Assembly (NCBI GenBank): GCA_029204225.1
Contig: CM055099.1
Location: 44,049,546-44,113,545 of the forward strand
Length of the DNA stretch: 64,000 bases
Reading direction: 5' to 3'
DNA from: Diphasiastrum complanatum
Lineage: Eukaryota; Streptophyta; Lycopodiopsida; Lycopodiales; Lycopodiaceae
Part shown: piece by piece, positions 1-11,340 of the stretch
Position numbering within the stretch: the first letter of the stretch is position 1
How the letters are laid out: the number at the start of each line of letters is the position of its first letter
The notes under the pieces: generated by a model
Database searches by the model: none
Seen by the model: only the letters and a program-made list of their open reading frames with translations
What the model was told of the DNA's origin: nothing
Translations under genes and position numbers: made by a program

Positions 1-69
1 GAAGAATGACAATATTGCTATCAACAAACTTTAGATACATGGAAGGATCATAGTCACTAAGAGTAAATC

Positions 70-2266
70 CTAGTGAGATAAGAAAAGAGTTAAGTCTTGA
101 ATACCATGATCTTGGTGCTTGCTTGAGCCATAAAGACTTTTGAAGAGCAAGCACACTTTGGACTCATCCTTGATGAATCCTTGAGGTTGTTCCATATAGA
201 TCTCCTCCTCAAGATAACCATTTAGAAAAGCATTGGATACATCTAATTGGAACACCTTCCACTTGAAAAAACAAGCAAGAGAAATAAGAATTCTTATTGT
301 CACCATCCTTGCAAACGGGTGCAAAGGTCTCCTCATAATCAAGACCATGGATTTGAGCAAATCCTTTGGCACATAATCTTGCTTTATGCTTGTTGATGGT
401 GCCATCATGATTGAACTTGATCCGAAATACCCACTTGCAACCAATCACATGCTTGTTGGAAGGAGGATCCACAAGCTCCCAAGTATTGTTGGTGATCAAT
501 GCATCATACTCTTGCTTCATGGCATCATACCACTCCTTGGTATTAAGTGCCTCTTGTACATTCTTTGGCTCTTCATGAGAGACATAAAAAACATAATTAG
601 TGGAATCAAGATCCACTTGTTTGCCTTTGTCAACATATGAGAACCTCTTAGGCTCGGATCTATCTCTCATGGATCTTCTTGGTGAAAAAATCCGAGGAGA
701 GTCTTCTTCAAATCTCGACCCCATCACATCATGATTGTCTTCAAAATCAATAATTGATGATGCATCCATAGATTTCTTGATCTCAGCCTCTTCGAATGAT
801 GAGTGTTGATCTTCATGAAAGACAGCATCTCTACTTTCAACAACTTGAGAAGTAGAGAGTATAAAGACTCTATAGGCCTTCTTGGTGGATGAGTATCCAA
901 CCATGATCCCTTTGCATGCACTAGGATCTTCCTTCTTCCTTGTTTCCAAGGGAATATGGACAAAGCATAAGCATCCAAAAACTCTAAGGTGATCAACCTT
1001 AGGCTTCTTCAAAAATAAGATTTCATATGGTGACTTTCCTCTAAGAGCTATATGTGGGAGCCTATTGCAAAGATAATTTGCACAATTAATGGCTTCTCCC
1101 CAAAAATCTTTGGGAAAAGATGCCTCAATTCTCATAGATTTTGCACATTCACATAGAGATCTATTCTTTCTCTCAGCCACTCCATTTTGAGATGGAGAGT
1201 AGGCACAAGAAAACTCTCTTTTAATGCCTTCAAGCTCACAAAAAACTTGAAATTTATTGGAGATATATTCATCACCACCATCACTTCTAAGAGCTTTAAT
1301 CTTGAATGAGAATTGCTTCTCTACATAACCTTTGAAAATAAGGAAATGATCAAACACCATAGATTTTGAAGCAAGAAGATATATCCAAGTGAATCTTGTG
1401 TAATCATCAATGAAAGTAACAAAACAAGTGGCTCCTCCCTTGCTTGTAGTTGATGAGAAATGCACATCCGAGTGGATTAACTCCAAAGGATGCTTGCTTT
1501 TGATAGAAGATCTTGTAAATGGCTTTTTGTGAGATTTAGCAATAGCACAAGCCTCACAAGGCTTGATCTTCTTGGAGAATGACTTTGGCAAGCCAATAGC
1601 TTTGGACTCTTTGATCATAGAGAGCATGGATTTGTAGTTGGGATGTCCCAACCTCCTATGCCATAATTCCTCCATAGAGAGCTTGTTCATAAGAGCAACA
1701 TTACAAGCATTCACATACCCATTTGGATCTAGTTTATAGATGCCACCAAATCTAGATCCTAATGCAAGTATCTCATCATTCTTCTTGATAGTGCAAGTAT
1801 CAACATTGAATTTTACATCAAGGCCACTATCAAGCAATTGGCCAACACTACTGAGATTCTTAGTAAGCTTAGACACATAAAGAACTTTAGAGAGAGAAAT
1901 AATTTTAGAGGATGCAAGCTTTAAGGGAATGTTCCCTATGCCTTCAATAGGACATTCAAAATCATTTGCAGTGTATATTGATTTCTTTACTCCATCATAA
2001 GGTGCAATAGAAGAGAAAGAGTCCTTGGAGCTACACATATGTTAAGAGGCTCCACTATCAATATACCATAGGCCGTCCTTCTTGAAAGGAGTAGATGAGA
2101 AACTAGAGACCATAAGAGATCCCTCTCCATCACTTGCAATAGTGTCTTCCTTCTCATTGGTAATATTGGCTTGCTTGAGTTGATTCTTCTTTTTGAAGCA
2201 ATTGGTGGCATAATGACCTTTCTTGCCACAATAAAAGCACTTGATCTTCTTCTTCTTCTTGAGCAT
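70..2266 (-). pseudogene. copia pol of element A: protease, integrase, RT start
   Basis: Reading leftwards from 2266 there is a gag zinc knuckle (CFYCGKKGHYATNC) and then the protease active site WYIDSGAS. A TAA at 2042-2044 follows at once; the relative at 13.1 kb has serine there. After the stop come the GAG-pre-integrase motif (WHRRLGHPNY) and the integrase core, with HSDV, LRSDGGDEY and NGVAERKNR supplying the D, D and E. Reverse transcriptase begins at WYDAMKQEYDAL. Near 313 one extra T moves the frame from FAPV to ARMVTIRIL, and the second frame carries QLDVSNAFLNG to about position 70. The protein would cut the polyprotein, copy RNA and insert cDNA. This copy is dead as it stands. Confidence 0.88.
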
Positions 2267-3008
2267 GGATGATGAAGCATTAGAGGAATCATCTTCCTCC
2301 TCATCTTTGTCTTTGGATTTGACTTTGTCCTTGCTTGAGGATTGTTGATGTTGGTTCTTGCTCCTCTCTTTGTGCTTATCCTTGGAAAGAGAGCTTTGCC
2401 ATCATTATGAGTGAGAGAAAGCTTGTTCATCCTCAAGAGCTTGTACTCTTGTCTTGATTCTTCTAAAATTAGCACACTTTGGAGAGCCTCCAAACTTGGT
2501 AGCTCCTCCTTAATGGCATAGGATTGGACAAGGTTATCAAATTCACTTCTCAAGCCATTGAGAATGACTTGAACTAGCTCATTTTGATTGATGGAATCAC
2601 CAATGCAAGCAAGCTCTCTATGAATATCTTTTACTCTCAAAACATAACTAGATGCACTCTCATCACTCTTTTGGCTACTTTGAAAGATTTGATTCCTAAG
2701 AGTGAGAAGCCTAGAGGTATTCTTAGCCTCATAGATAGTCTTGAGACAATCCCAAGCTTCTTTGGCTGTTGTACAAGTACCTATCTCCCTCAATATCTCA
2801 TTAGAGACATTCATCTTAATGTAGTGGAGAGCCATCCTACCTCTCTTTTTGTATTTTGAACCTCTTGAAGAACTTGTTGTTCTTCTTCAAGGCCAAGAAC
2901 TATGTCCATCACATCTTGAAGGATCAAGATGGACTCCATCCTCATTTTCCAAATTGACTAATTTGAAGTGGTCAATCTTTCACTTGGTTCCAACAAGGAT
3001 GAACCCAT
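2042..3008 (-). pseudogene. copia gag of element A
   Basis: The gag (capsid and nucleocapsid) begins at an ATG at 3006-3008 with MGSSLLEPSERLTTSN. A TAG follows at 2958-2960, where the related element G has tyrosine in SNYSLWK. A frameshift lies near 2840. The body matches the UBN2/gag-polypeptide pattern: EILREIGTCTTAKEAWDCLK, SRLLTLRNQIF and NELVQVILNGL. A CCHC zinc knuckle lies at about 2190-2235. Gag would form the virus-like particle in the cytoplasm. Another frameshift near 2400 separates gag from the zinc-knuckle frame. Confidence 0.82.
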
Positions 3009-3760
3009 TGAAGACATTTGAAGTGAAGAAAACTCAAATGATGAACAATAAATGTTGTTACACACTTTCAATAGGATCCAATAATTGAGTACCATCTCCT
3101 CCTATGAAAGATCTTACAACAATTTGTGAATTGATTCTCACTAGCTACTCAAATCTCTCTAAAACAAGATCTATTTCACATCAAGTGATGGAGTATAGGC
3201 AAAGTTAGGATCTAACACTCTTAGCACGTGTGAAATACACTAAGAAACCAAATTTGACTCAAATACAATGATATTGCATGAAACAAAATGGCTAAGATCT
3301 CAAAACAGTGTCTAGATCACATATAGATGAGATTGGCAAGCATACAACTGTGATTTTGGATCAACCAAGCAATCTCTTGACCAAACCAAATGTGTCCACC
3401 CAGGTCTAGGTGCCCTACCTAACCCTATTCAAAAGCTTATAACTTTTAATTGGCTCAACCAAATGGAATGAAATGATTGCAATAGAAACTAGACAAAAAT
3501 AGCTTCAAAACAAGCTATCAAGCAAGATAAATGGATCAAACATGAGAGAGAACTTCCAAACTGAAATTTGATGTTCCTCACACGTGTCTGAGCACCTGAT
3601 TCCATACAGTACCAGGTCAGACCCAATCAATGTCCTTTTGATCTCTTTTGATCCAAGATTGAACAAGATAGCTAGGAAAATGGGCCTTGACAACTTCTAG
3701 CTCAAGATTGATGAAAATTTTTCACTTAGATAGATCAGAATGCATGGTAACCTTAGGTAG
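3009..3760 (-). other. 5' untranslated leader of copia A
   Basis: There is no ORF here. It is the stretch between the primer-binding site and gag. Part of it (about 3400-3470) recurs at 59,010-59,075 next to another LTR, so it is element DNA and not host sequence. Confidence 0.7.
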
Positions 3761-3772
3761 GCTCTGATACCA
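3761..3772 (-). promoter_or_regulatory. primer-binding site of copia A
   Basis: On the minus strand this reads TGGTATCAGAGC, the usual plant copia site complementary to the 3' end of initiator-Met tRNA. It abuts the LTR end at 3773 and fixes the orientation of the element. Confidence 0.92.
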
Positions 3773-4432
3773 TGTTGAATTTCACACATGTGGACTGTCC
3801 ACTACATGTACTTGTGATCTCCTAAGATGTGTAGATGCACCAAGATCAAGACTAGATTGAAATTCAAGATCAATCTTGAATCCTATGGCAAAAACACACT
3901 ACTACATGCATTCAATCACTTCCAACTCTCACTCACACGTGTGGGAAGTATTCAAAAAATAATCTAAGTAAAAACAAGCTGCTCTCCTCGGGTAGAGAGA
4001 GAAAATGCATCAAGAGCTCTCGGGTAGAGAGAGAAAGCTAGAAATCCAATAACTCACAAAATCCATGAAATCACCAAATCAATTACATTCAAAATGAGGA
4101 GTACAATGATACTAGTAGGTCCACGAGCTACCACTATGCTTAACTATGATTGGACCATATTTTGTCACCTCTTGATCCTATTGGATCATTGATCTATGCA
4201 CCTCTTAATTCTATTGGACTATATTCAAGCACACCTCAATTTCCTATTGGACCTCACAAGGTTCCACCTCTAAATCCTATTGGACCTCTTGGAATTCATC
4301 AAACAAAAACTTTACACTTGTCTACACTCTAATTAGCAAGTGTTTAGCCTCTTACTCTATTTTGGCTCAATAGTAGCATTACAAGTGGAAATGCATAATT
4401 TGCCATCTATGCCAAATTTATTCCTATCAACA
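3773..4432 (-). repeat. LTR of copia A (5' LTR)
   Basis: This 660 bp LTR is bounded by TGTTGA at 3773 and TCAACA at 4432, a perfect 6-bp inverted terminal pair with TG...CA ends. The primer-binding site abuts it on the left. The stretch 4150-4290 contains repeats of the phrase CCTATTGGACC and close variants. Confidence 0.85.
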
Positions 4433-4622
4433 TCCTACACCTAGATGCTTGATGTAAAAAAAACATAAGACCCCTATATCTAACATAGATAATCTTTTTC
4501 AATTCTTCACATGTGTTACTGTGTAGCATGATCTGTGTTTCTGTGCAAAGCAAATTCTAAGTCCTTGATGATATGGATAAGAAGTCTGATAAGGACTTCT
4601 CTTCTGTTGGACAATTCGGGGG

Positions 4623-5563
4623 TTAAATGGGCAAAATATCGTGTGATGTTGCATTGCATAGATGGCAAAATCTATGTGTCAGTCTTAGATTTTGCTTTAG
4701 GACTGGACACTCGTTTGTTGTATGGTTTTGTATGCATACTAAACACCATATATTCTCATGTCGAGGATACTCTAGCTGGGTTGGTTCCGGTATATGTGAC
4801 GTTGTTGCTATAGCTCCTTGTAAGGCTTTCATGTTTTGATCAAACTGCGCCGTAAGTTGCTCCATCTGCTATTTGTGTAATTTTGTCATTTGATCCAACA
4901 ACAGTTCTATGGATAGCGCATATGCATTTGATGATGATGATGCTATCAAGAAAGTAGGAGTATGGGTGGATGGATATTCATCGTCAGATCCCTCATCCTC
5001 TTCCTTGATGGCATCTTCCATAGATTCTTGCAAAGTAGCGTACTGCTCCTATCGTTTCAGTTCGCTTCTGATGCTCCGTGGTAGTCCAGCTAGGAACCGC
5101 ATGATTACCGCATGATCAGGAGTTAGAACTGCACTGCACTCGGATCGTAGATGTTTGACCCATTCAATGTAGTCCCTGACCCTTTCTCATTTTCCCATCT
5201 TGACTTTGCTCAGCAGGAAAAACGGGTCTTCCAAGAACTTCCTTGGTTTAAGCCACACGTGATGAGAGCCGCTTTAACCACTTCCTAGGTAGATTTTTCT
5301 TTCTCTGACAAGTTGAAAAACCAATCCTGAACAATTGCTAATAAGGACATGGGAAACAACATCAACTTTTTTGTAGGTGTCCGTTTGTCGTAGATCTCAC
5401 AAGCTTGCTCGTAGATCTGGAGGAAGCGGATGGGATCTGATGATCCGTCATATTTTGGTATTTCCATCCATGGTGCTCTTTGGACTGCTTGCAAGGGAGC
5501 GACAGGTATGGGTTGGCCTATTGGATCCATGAGTGCTAGTTTCGGTTCTACCTCTTGTTGCAC
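4623..5563 (-). pseudogene. Ty3/gypsy gag fragment
   Basis: The minus strand encodes a gypsy-type gag. It starts near 5563 with a spacer, then PKYDGSSDPIRFLQIYEQA and QDWFFNLSEKEKST. A frameshifted middle includes AIKEEDEGSDDE. It ends with two CCHC-like clusters (CLVCIQNHTTNEC, and FCHLCNATSH) near 4623-4760. The same architecture is seen in the gypsy gags at 24.67 kb and 49.5 kb. No protease, RT or integrase follows, so it is a truncated 5' fragment whose leader lies to the right. Confidence 0.75.
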
Positions 5564-5859
5564 AACTGCTAATCTGGGAAGGTGTGGTGCTTGATTTGTT
5601 GTCCTTCTTGCTACTGATCATCCAGATCTCAGATTCATTCGATGGTGGGTTCCAAAGTAGTTGGATCTTGCTTGTACAGTGGGATGCAGTCTGGATCTTA
5701 AGGATTTGATCAATTTGATCGGCCGAAAGTGAAATTTAGGCCTTGTATGGTGGTTTTTCCTTGATAACTTTTTTACTCCTTGCATTGATTGATCTAAGAT
5801 TTTGATAGTAGCTAGATTTGGTCAAGATCTTTTCACTGATCTAGTCTGTCAGGGTTATC

Positions 5860-6590
5860 TTATGTGAGGGTTGGCTGTGCGAGGGTTCTTTAGCTATTTT
5901 GCAAGTAAAAAACCTTGATATCTCTCAAATATTTGGAAAGTAACCCTCGCAAGGATCACAGTAGTTGAATCTGGGTCAGATCTGACTCTGGATTTCTCTA
6001 CGAGAGTTAACTCTCACACTTAGTGAAAATTTCATTGTATGCAAGGGTTCAAAACCACTATTTTGGCTTGATTTTCACGAAATCTCTATACTAACTCTCG
6101 CAGGCTTTATCACTGATGGAAATTGACATTCTAAATTGATTGAAATGTTTGCAAGAGTTCTTACTGGAAGGATTTGCTGGTTCTTCTTTTTTTTAGTGAT
6201 TTTTTAGCTCTTAAACCCAATTTTTTGCTCACTGGAATCAAACTAACTCTCGCAAGCTCTTTTGTGTCCTTGTCTCACTGAGATGGAACTTCAGAATCCT
6301 CTACGAGAGTTCTTGACGAAAATTTTAGTGTCTGCGAGGGTTCTCTGGTATTTTCTCACATTTTTTTCATTGGGAACTCTCGCACAGGCACTTAGACATC
6401 AAACTAACTCTCACAAGATTTTGTGTCCTGGTCTCACTGAGATGGAACTTCAGAGGGCTCTGCGAGAGTTTTGGTGAAGATTTGCATTTTTTTGAATTTT
6501 TTCAAGGGTTTTTTTTTGAATTTTTGAATGATTTTTCTCTGATTTTTGCAATCTGCTTGGAAATAACTCTCGCAGGCTTCTATGCAGGTC
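5860..6590. repeat. array of AACTCTCGCA / TGCGAGAGTT words in a gypsy leader
   Basis: About 14 copies or near-copies of AACTCTCGCA or its reverse complement occur at intervals of roughly 40-60 bp, in both orientations. Part of the array (6241-6480) is also an imperfect tandem repeat of about 159 bp; a unit carrying TCTCACTGAGATGGAACTTC appears twice. The array lies upstream (minus-strand sense) of the gypsy gag at 4.6-5.6 kb, so it is probably leader or LTR sequence. It contains no gene. Confidence 0.75.
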
Positions 6591-7187
6591 TGGGACAGTA
6601 CTTTGGAGCTGTTGCCAGCTCTTACTGGTTTTGGAGATATTAAAATCTGATGAGATTTTAGACTCTTTTTTCCTCAAAATGCAGATTGGTGTGTTTTTTT
6701 TGGGTTTTTTGGCTGGTTGGTTTGGGTTTCAAGCCCTTAGAGCTCCAGTTGATGGCGAACGGGAACTACAAATAGGCTCACCATTGTGCACTGATCAGAA
6801 CGATCAGTTGCATAGTCATGAACCACCTTTTCACATGGGCATTACTACGGATTGCGCCACAAGCTAAAAGCCTTTTGGAACATCACCCTGCCAATCAAAC
6901 ACAAGAGATACGAGGATGAAGCAACAGTAGTAGATGGAGGATCAGGTGTCTATTTGATTTCTCCTACTCTATATGAAAAGTGGGTCTACAAGGGTTGAAG
7001 CCAGCAAGATTCGCCATCAAGCTAGCGAATCAATCCTGTTGGCTGGTTCTGACGAATCCCCAAGATACTCGGACAGAGCAACTCAAGAGCACCTCTCACC
7101 TTAGACCGAGGAGGTATTTGAGAAGACGAGACTAATGAAGACTGAGAGCCGAGTATGAGAGCCGAGAAATACTAGCTAGGAAAGACA
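6591..7187. other. unassigned; degenerate plus-strand coding remnant
   Basis: A plus-strand frame of about 57 codons at roughly 6832-7000 contains HYYGLRHKLKAFWNITLP and GSGVYLISPTLYEKWVY before a stop. It does not match a retroelement domain I recognise. Because it sits just before an LTR-like promoter region it could be the end of a gypsy polyprotein or of a post-integrase ORF. This is weakly supported. Confidence 0.3.
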
Positions 7188-7790
7188 TGTAAGAACTATG
7201 TAAGCCTCGTGGTGAATCCCGGAAGATGGAATGACCATGTAGGAACTAGTATTTCTAAGCAAATGTATTAAATGCAAGTAGACCCCTCTCAAAGAAAGTA
7301 GAGTGAGCCACCTTTTGATGGTGACCTCTAGTGGAAAGCATTATTCCACTTGTAATTTGTGAAATGTGGAAATTCCACTAGGATGCCACCTAAGGAGCTC
7401 TCTTGCTTATTTAAGGGACTCCCTCTTTGTGAAGAGGAGCTTTTTGTGTCTTGTATCAACTCCATGCTGAAATGAGAAGAGCCTCCATGAGCTAGATACA
7501 TCATTGAGCTCCTTGATCATGATGGTTTTCTTGAGTGATGCCCCTATGATCATGCCCTTCCATTCATATTGTGTGTGGTTGTGGATTTAGAGTGGATTAG
7601 TTTTCTTGCTTTCCTAGTTGTGGATTAGATTTCATGTTTTCTTGTGGATTAAAGTAGGTTGCAAGCATCCAAGAAATTTGTAGCCAATAATGTGGTATAG
7701 ATCTTGCAAATTCATTTACGTTTTGGTTTCTTGAGTTTCTGGGAAAATTCAAGAACCAAGAAGATGGAGCTTCTTGATTCTTGAATGCTT
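7188..7790 (+). promoter_or_regulatory. LTR-like segment with TATA-type promoter
   Basis: The segment starts near a TGTAAG. At about 7409 it contains CTTATTTAAGGGACTCC, a TATA-like box with a short GC-richer stretch downstream, typical of plant LTR promoters. No partner LTR or primer-binding site is visible, so its ends are uncertain. No gene is seen here. Confidence 0.35.
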
Positions 7791-8779
7791 GTAGGAATTA
7801 GTTTTCTATTTTTTTATGAGAAATGTGGCATGCTAGGCTAGTTGTCAGATTTTGCAAGTATTTTAGTTTCCATTTTGCAATGATCCGTTCTAGCATTCTA
7901 TTTTTAAGTGCCATAATAATGCCCAACCCTGTTTCAAGAAGAGCTATTTTTGGGCATTTTTGGTGTGCTTGCATGGTAGAATGATTGCAAGTGATTTCAA
8001 GAGTTCAAGAGTGTTCGAAATCTGAGTATCCGTGACAGGTTGGACCATACTACAACCCCGAGAATATTTCTGCCTGATCTAGGCATGGTAATAAGCAAGA
8101 TAAAACTAAGACATGCCCACAGTCCCTGGTGACAGGCATAAAATAGATGCCATAACAAAAAAGAAATAGTATCAGATTCTACAGTGTAGTATCCGCCAAC
8201 ATTTGGCACCAGTTGCCGCTTGAACACATGCACATCTCTACTCCATCCCTGTTCCAACGTTCTTCCATGATCTGCTCCATAAACAACATCATCCATATCA
8301 CCATACGAAATGTGGACAGAGCTGTGCATGAAAGTCTACCAACAAGCATGACACTGAACAACTCACCCGAAAACGTAAAACAAAAAATAAAATTCTTCTC
8401 TTCTCCACTTCATCGTTCGACTCTTCTTCTTGATTGATTTTGTCATGATCTGTGATCTGTAGTCACTTCTTAGGACCCTGAAAACAAAACAAAAACAAAA
8501 AGCAAAATTCCACTACACCTTCGTTAAAACCGTAGTTGTTGCCTTTGCAGTTCTTAGCAGGTTCGTTGCCGACCACATTTGAACCGTAAAAAGGTCCAAA
8601 TGATATTGAAGTGATTAAAGGTAGCCAGGCCTTCAATGTACTTCAGATTCTTGACATTCAAATATTGAAATATATCATGATTGATTACCCTTTGATCCGG
8701 ATTATGGAATGTGTGCAGAATCTCATGTATTTTATCAGGTGACAAAAATAGAGTAGTTTTGTAGGTCTACGTCTGTGTT
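7791..8779. other. unassigned interval
   Basis: A minus-strand frame at 7997-8329 (about 110 codons) and another at 8554-8745 are open but match no family I know and have no neighbours that lend support. Either could be an eroded exon. I see no RNA gene, repeat or retroelement domain. Confidence 0.35.
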
Positions 8780-9482
8780 CAAAAAACACGACCAAAAATA
8801 CAAGTAGCAAAACAGAGATTCATTCAGCTATTCCATTGTGCTGAGGTGTGTATGATGCAATCTTCATATGCATACTACCTCGGTCAATACAGTAAGCTTT
8901 TAATTCATTGAAAATTTACTCACCTCCACAATCTGTGCGAATTTGCTTCAACTTATTGCCTATCTGCTTCTCAGCCCAATTCGTATACTCAACGAATTTC
9001 TCGAAAGCCTCAAATTTTGTACGAATAAAGCATACCACGGTGAACTTGTTGAAGTCATCAATAAATGTAATGAAGTATTTTGCATCACCTAATGACAATA
9101 CTCCAAATGGTCCACAAATATCTAAATGCACAATTTCAAGTACCTTGGTTGCTTTGTAAACATCTTTACTGAAAGGTGCTCTAGTCATTTTGCCTTTAAG
9201 ACAAGATTTGCAGGTAGTTCGAATATCTCAACTTTTGATTTCGACTCCTTTGATTCTCTGACTTTTGTTGGCTTGGTACAAGGCTTCCATGTTCGTGTGA
9301 CATAGCCTCTTGTGCCACAGAATATCTGTCGATTCTTGAGTTTGATTCACTTGTTCAACTCGAGTTCGAATGTTCAAGTGATACAAATTTCCTTCTCTGT
9401 TGCCTTTAGCAACCAGATTATCAAAATCTTCATCGAACAATTTACTACAACGGTTGATATTCAAATAAACACTCTGTTTCTA
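8780..9482 (-). pseudogene. copia pol fragment (GAG-pre-integrase and integrase)
   Basis: Read leftwards from 9464, the fragment shows NLVAKGNREGNLYHLN, then LWHKRLCHTNMEAL, KGKMTRAPFSKD, the integrase first Asp in VHLDICGPFG, FIDDFNKF and QIRTDCGGE. In-frame similarity to the longer copy at 35.5-36.4 kb (element F) continues leftwards to about 8800, with stops. Protease, gag, RT and LTRs are absent. It joins the short-motif array at 9.49 kb. This is an isolated, inactive piece of the same copia family as element F. Confidence 0.85.
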
Positions 9483-9487
9483 GGCTC

Positions 9488-9830
9488 AAATAATTTTTGT
9501 TCACGAATTGTTCATGACAGTTTATCTCTTCGTCTAAGATTTGTGTTTTGTGAATTGTTCATGACACTTTGTCTCTTACATCTTTGTGTTTTGCGAATTG
9601 TTCGCGACAGTTGACATTTTTGAGCTTGGAGAAGAATCAAGAATATTTTGTGAATTGTTCGTGACAGATGACAGTTTCGTGACAGGTGAGATTTGAACAA
9701 GAAACAAAATATTTCGCAGCAAAAACTTGTTCGCGAATCTTTTGAGTCACCACAAGAAATCTGTTCATGAATCTTTCAAGTTACCACAAGAATATATTTC
9801 ACAAATCTTTCGAGGTTGAACACGAATAAA
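9488..9830. repeat. array of GCGAATTGTTCGCGACAG-like words
   Basis: At least five degenerate copies of (G/T)(C/T)GAATTGTTC(G/A)(C/T)GACAG occur between 9490 and 9690, spaced about 50-60 bp. They are followed by further TTCGCGAATCTTT-type words to about 9810. The word contains its own inverted half (TTCGCGAA), so neighbouring copies can pair. It lies between two minus-strand copia fragments and is probably LTR or leader DNA. It contains no gene. Confidence 0.65.
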
Positions 9831-9897
9831 AATGTTTCGAGTTCGAGTTCGTTTTTGTTGGAGTTTTATTCGCCACTACCATCTGTTCAGAATGCTT

Positions 9898-10560
9898 TCA
9901 CCTTGTAGATGTTTGGGTCTCAAACATGGCTTTGAACTTCTTGAAGCATTCAAAGGCTTCTGCAGACCTTTTAGAGTAATCATTTATGAAGATGATAAAA
10001 TAAATTGCATCTCCTAAGGATGGAGTTGGCATTGGACCACATAGATTGCTATGTACAATATCTAATACATGTTTTGTTTTGATGGAATGTGATTTGAGAA
10101 ACCTGATTCTAGAGTGTTTGCCATAGATGTAGGATTCACAGAAAAATGATTTCTTATCTAATGAAAGAGGGAAATACAATCCATCAACTAAATTATTACA
10201 ATGCATGTAAGAAAGTGATCTTGACTATGCCAAATTGACTATGCCACAGAATAGCATCATCATTTACATCATCATTTGAAACACTAGCTAATGCAGTGAG
10301 TTGGACAGTACATATAAATTTTCAACCCTAGTGCAGGTACTTAGAGTTGTATCTTCATCAAAGATTGTACACTATTCAGATGAGAAGGTAACAGTATAGC
10401 CCTCGTCAGTTATCTTGGAGATTGACAATAGTTCTTAGATAACTGCGGCACATGAAGAATGTTGGGAACAGAAATAGAAAGATTGTTTTTGAACACAATA
10501 TTGATTGTCCTTTTGACTTCAAAGTGGATGCCAAATATCTTACATTACCACCTGCAAGTC
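9898..10560 (-). pseudogene. copia pol fragment (protease tail to integrase)
   Basis: The minus-strand frame from 10206 reads YFPLSLDKKSFFCESYIYGK, KHVLDIVHSNLCGPM and DAIYFIIFINDYSKRS, a GAG-pre-integrase to integrase junction. Upstream, to about 10,560, broken frames contain a protease-region tail (ITDEGYTVTFSSE, TIFDEDTTLSTCTRVENLY). It differs from the fragment at 8.8-9.5 kb, so two copia families meet here. There are several stops, and no RT or LTR. Confidence 0.75.
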
Positions 10561-10639
10561 CTCCAAGGAAGCACTGGACTTGTTATCTAATATGTACGAT
10601 ACTTAAAATGTAACCACATGGTTACACCTTAGGAGGAAG

Positions 10640-11340
10640 ATCTTAACTCTGAGAATGTCTAATTCAAGTCCTTGTTGAATCAACTATCAGCTGTGGGATG
10701 TGCCATTCAAGATGATGACGCCATAATGACCCTACTCTCTTCTTTTCCGAAGCTCTATAAGCACTTTGTTGTCATGATCTCCACATAGCTGACCTGACAC
10801 TTTAAAAGGTGATCGGTCATCTACTTCAAGAGGAAATTCGGAGAAAGACCAGCGATCCATTGATGGACCAAATAAAGATCATTGGATTCAAGCAATGGAG
10901 GACGAATTGTCATCGATGTATAAGAACAATGTACGGAAACTGGCACCTATACATGATGGAAGAAGACTAGTTAAATGCAAGTGGATCTACAAGATCAAAA
11001 CAAATCCTGATGGAGATAACATCATATACAAAGCAAGGTTGGTTGCAAAAGGTTTTTCACATAAATATGGGATCGACTACACTGATACTTTCTCACCAGT
11101 AGTCAAATACACATCAATTGTTATTTGCTTATGTAGTGGCTCATGATCTCAAAATGCATATTGTGGATGAGAAAACTACTTTCTTGCATGCAAAATTAGA
11201 AGAAGATTTATTCATGGATCAACCACTTGGTTTTATAAGCCAAGAATATCCAAAATTCAGATGTCACATGAATAAAAGCATCTATGGTCTGAAACAAGTA
11301 GCCAGACAATGATATAGAAAGAAGGACGAAACACTACGTT
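10640..11340 (+). pseudogene. copia fragment: gag piece fused to RT
   Basis: The plus strand at about 10,685-10,790 has a gag-like piece (GCAIQDDDAIMTLLSSFPKL). From 10,895 the reverse transcriptase N-terminal half follows: [35 protein letters not shown] and DTFSPVV. A frameshift near 11,118 leads to VAHDLKMHIVDEKTTFLHAK and KSIYGLKQVARQ. Protease and integrase are missing between the two parts, so this is an internal deletion derivative. The RT part closely resembles element F at 37.05-37.53 kb. Confidence 0.8.

Larger units (their letters stand above)
1..4432 (-). mobile_element. Ty1/copia element A, 5' part, runs off the left edge
   Basis: This is a minus-strand copia LTR retrotransposon. 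From right to left the window shows an LTR (3773-4432), a primer-binding site, an untranslated leader, gag, protease, integrase and the start of reverse transcriptase. The rest of RT, RNase H and the 3' LTR lie beyond position 1. Domain order PR-IN-RT is what defines copia. The coding region has a stop in gag, a stop in protease and a frameshift in RT, so this copy cannot make its own polyprotein. A related fragment lies at 12,700-13,836, and related leader/LTR DNA at 58,993-59,791. Confidence 0.9.

Noticed and set aside
4535-5115. Plus-strand open frames over the gypsy gag
   Set aside because: They are antisense to a gag with clear CCHC and FKRL-type motifs on the minus strand.
5860-6590. 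CRISPR-like array of regularly spaced short repeats
   Set aside because: The words are 10 bp, degenerate and in both orientations, in plant nuclear retroelement DNA, with no cas genes.
8213-8437. Small plus-strand ORF near an eroded minus-strand frame
   Set aside because: It has no recognisable motif or context and is within the length expected by chance.
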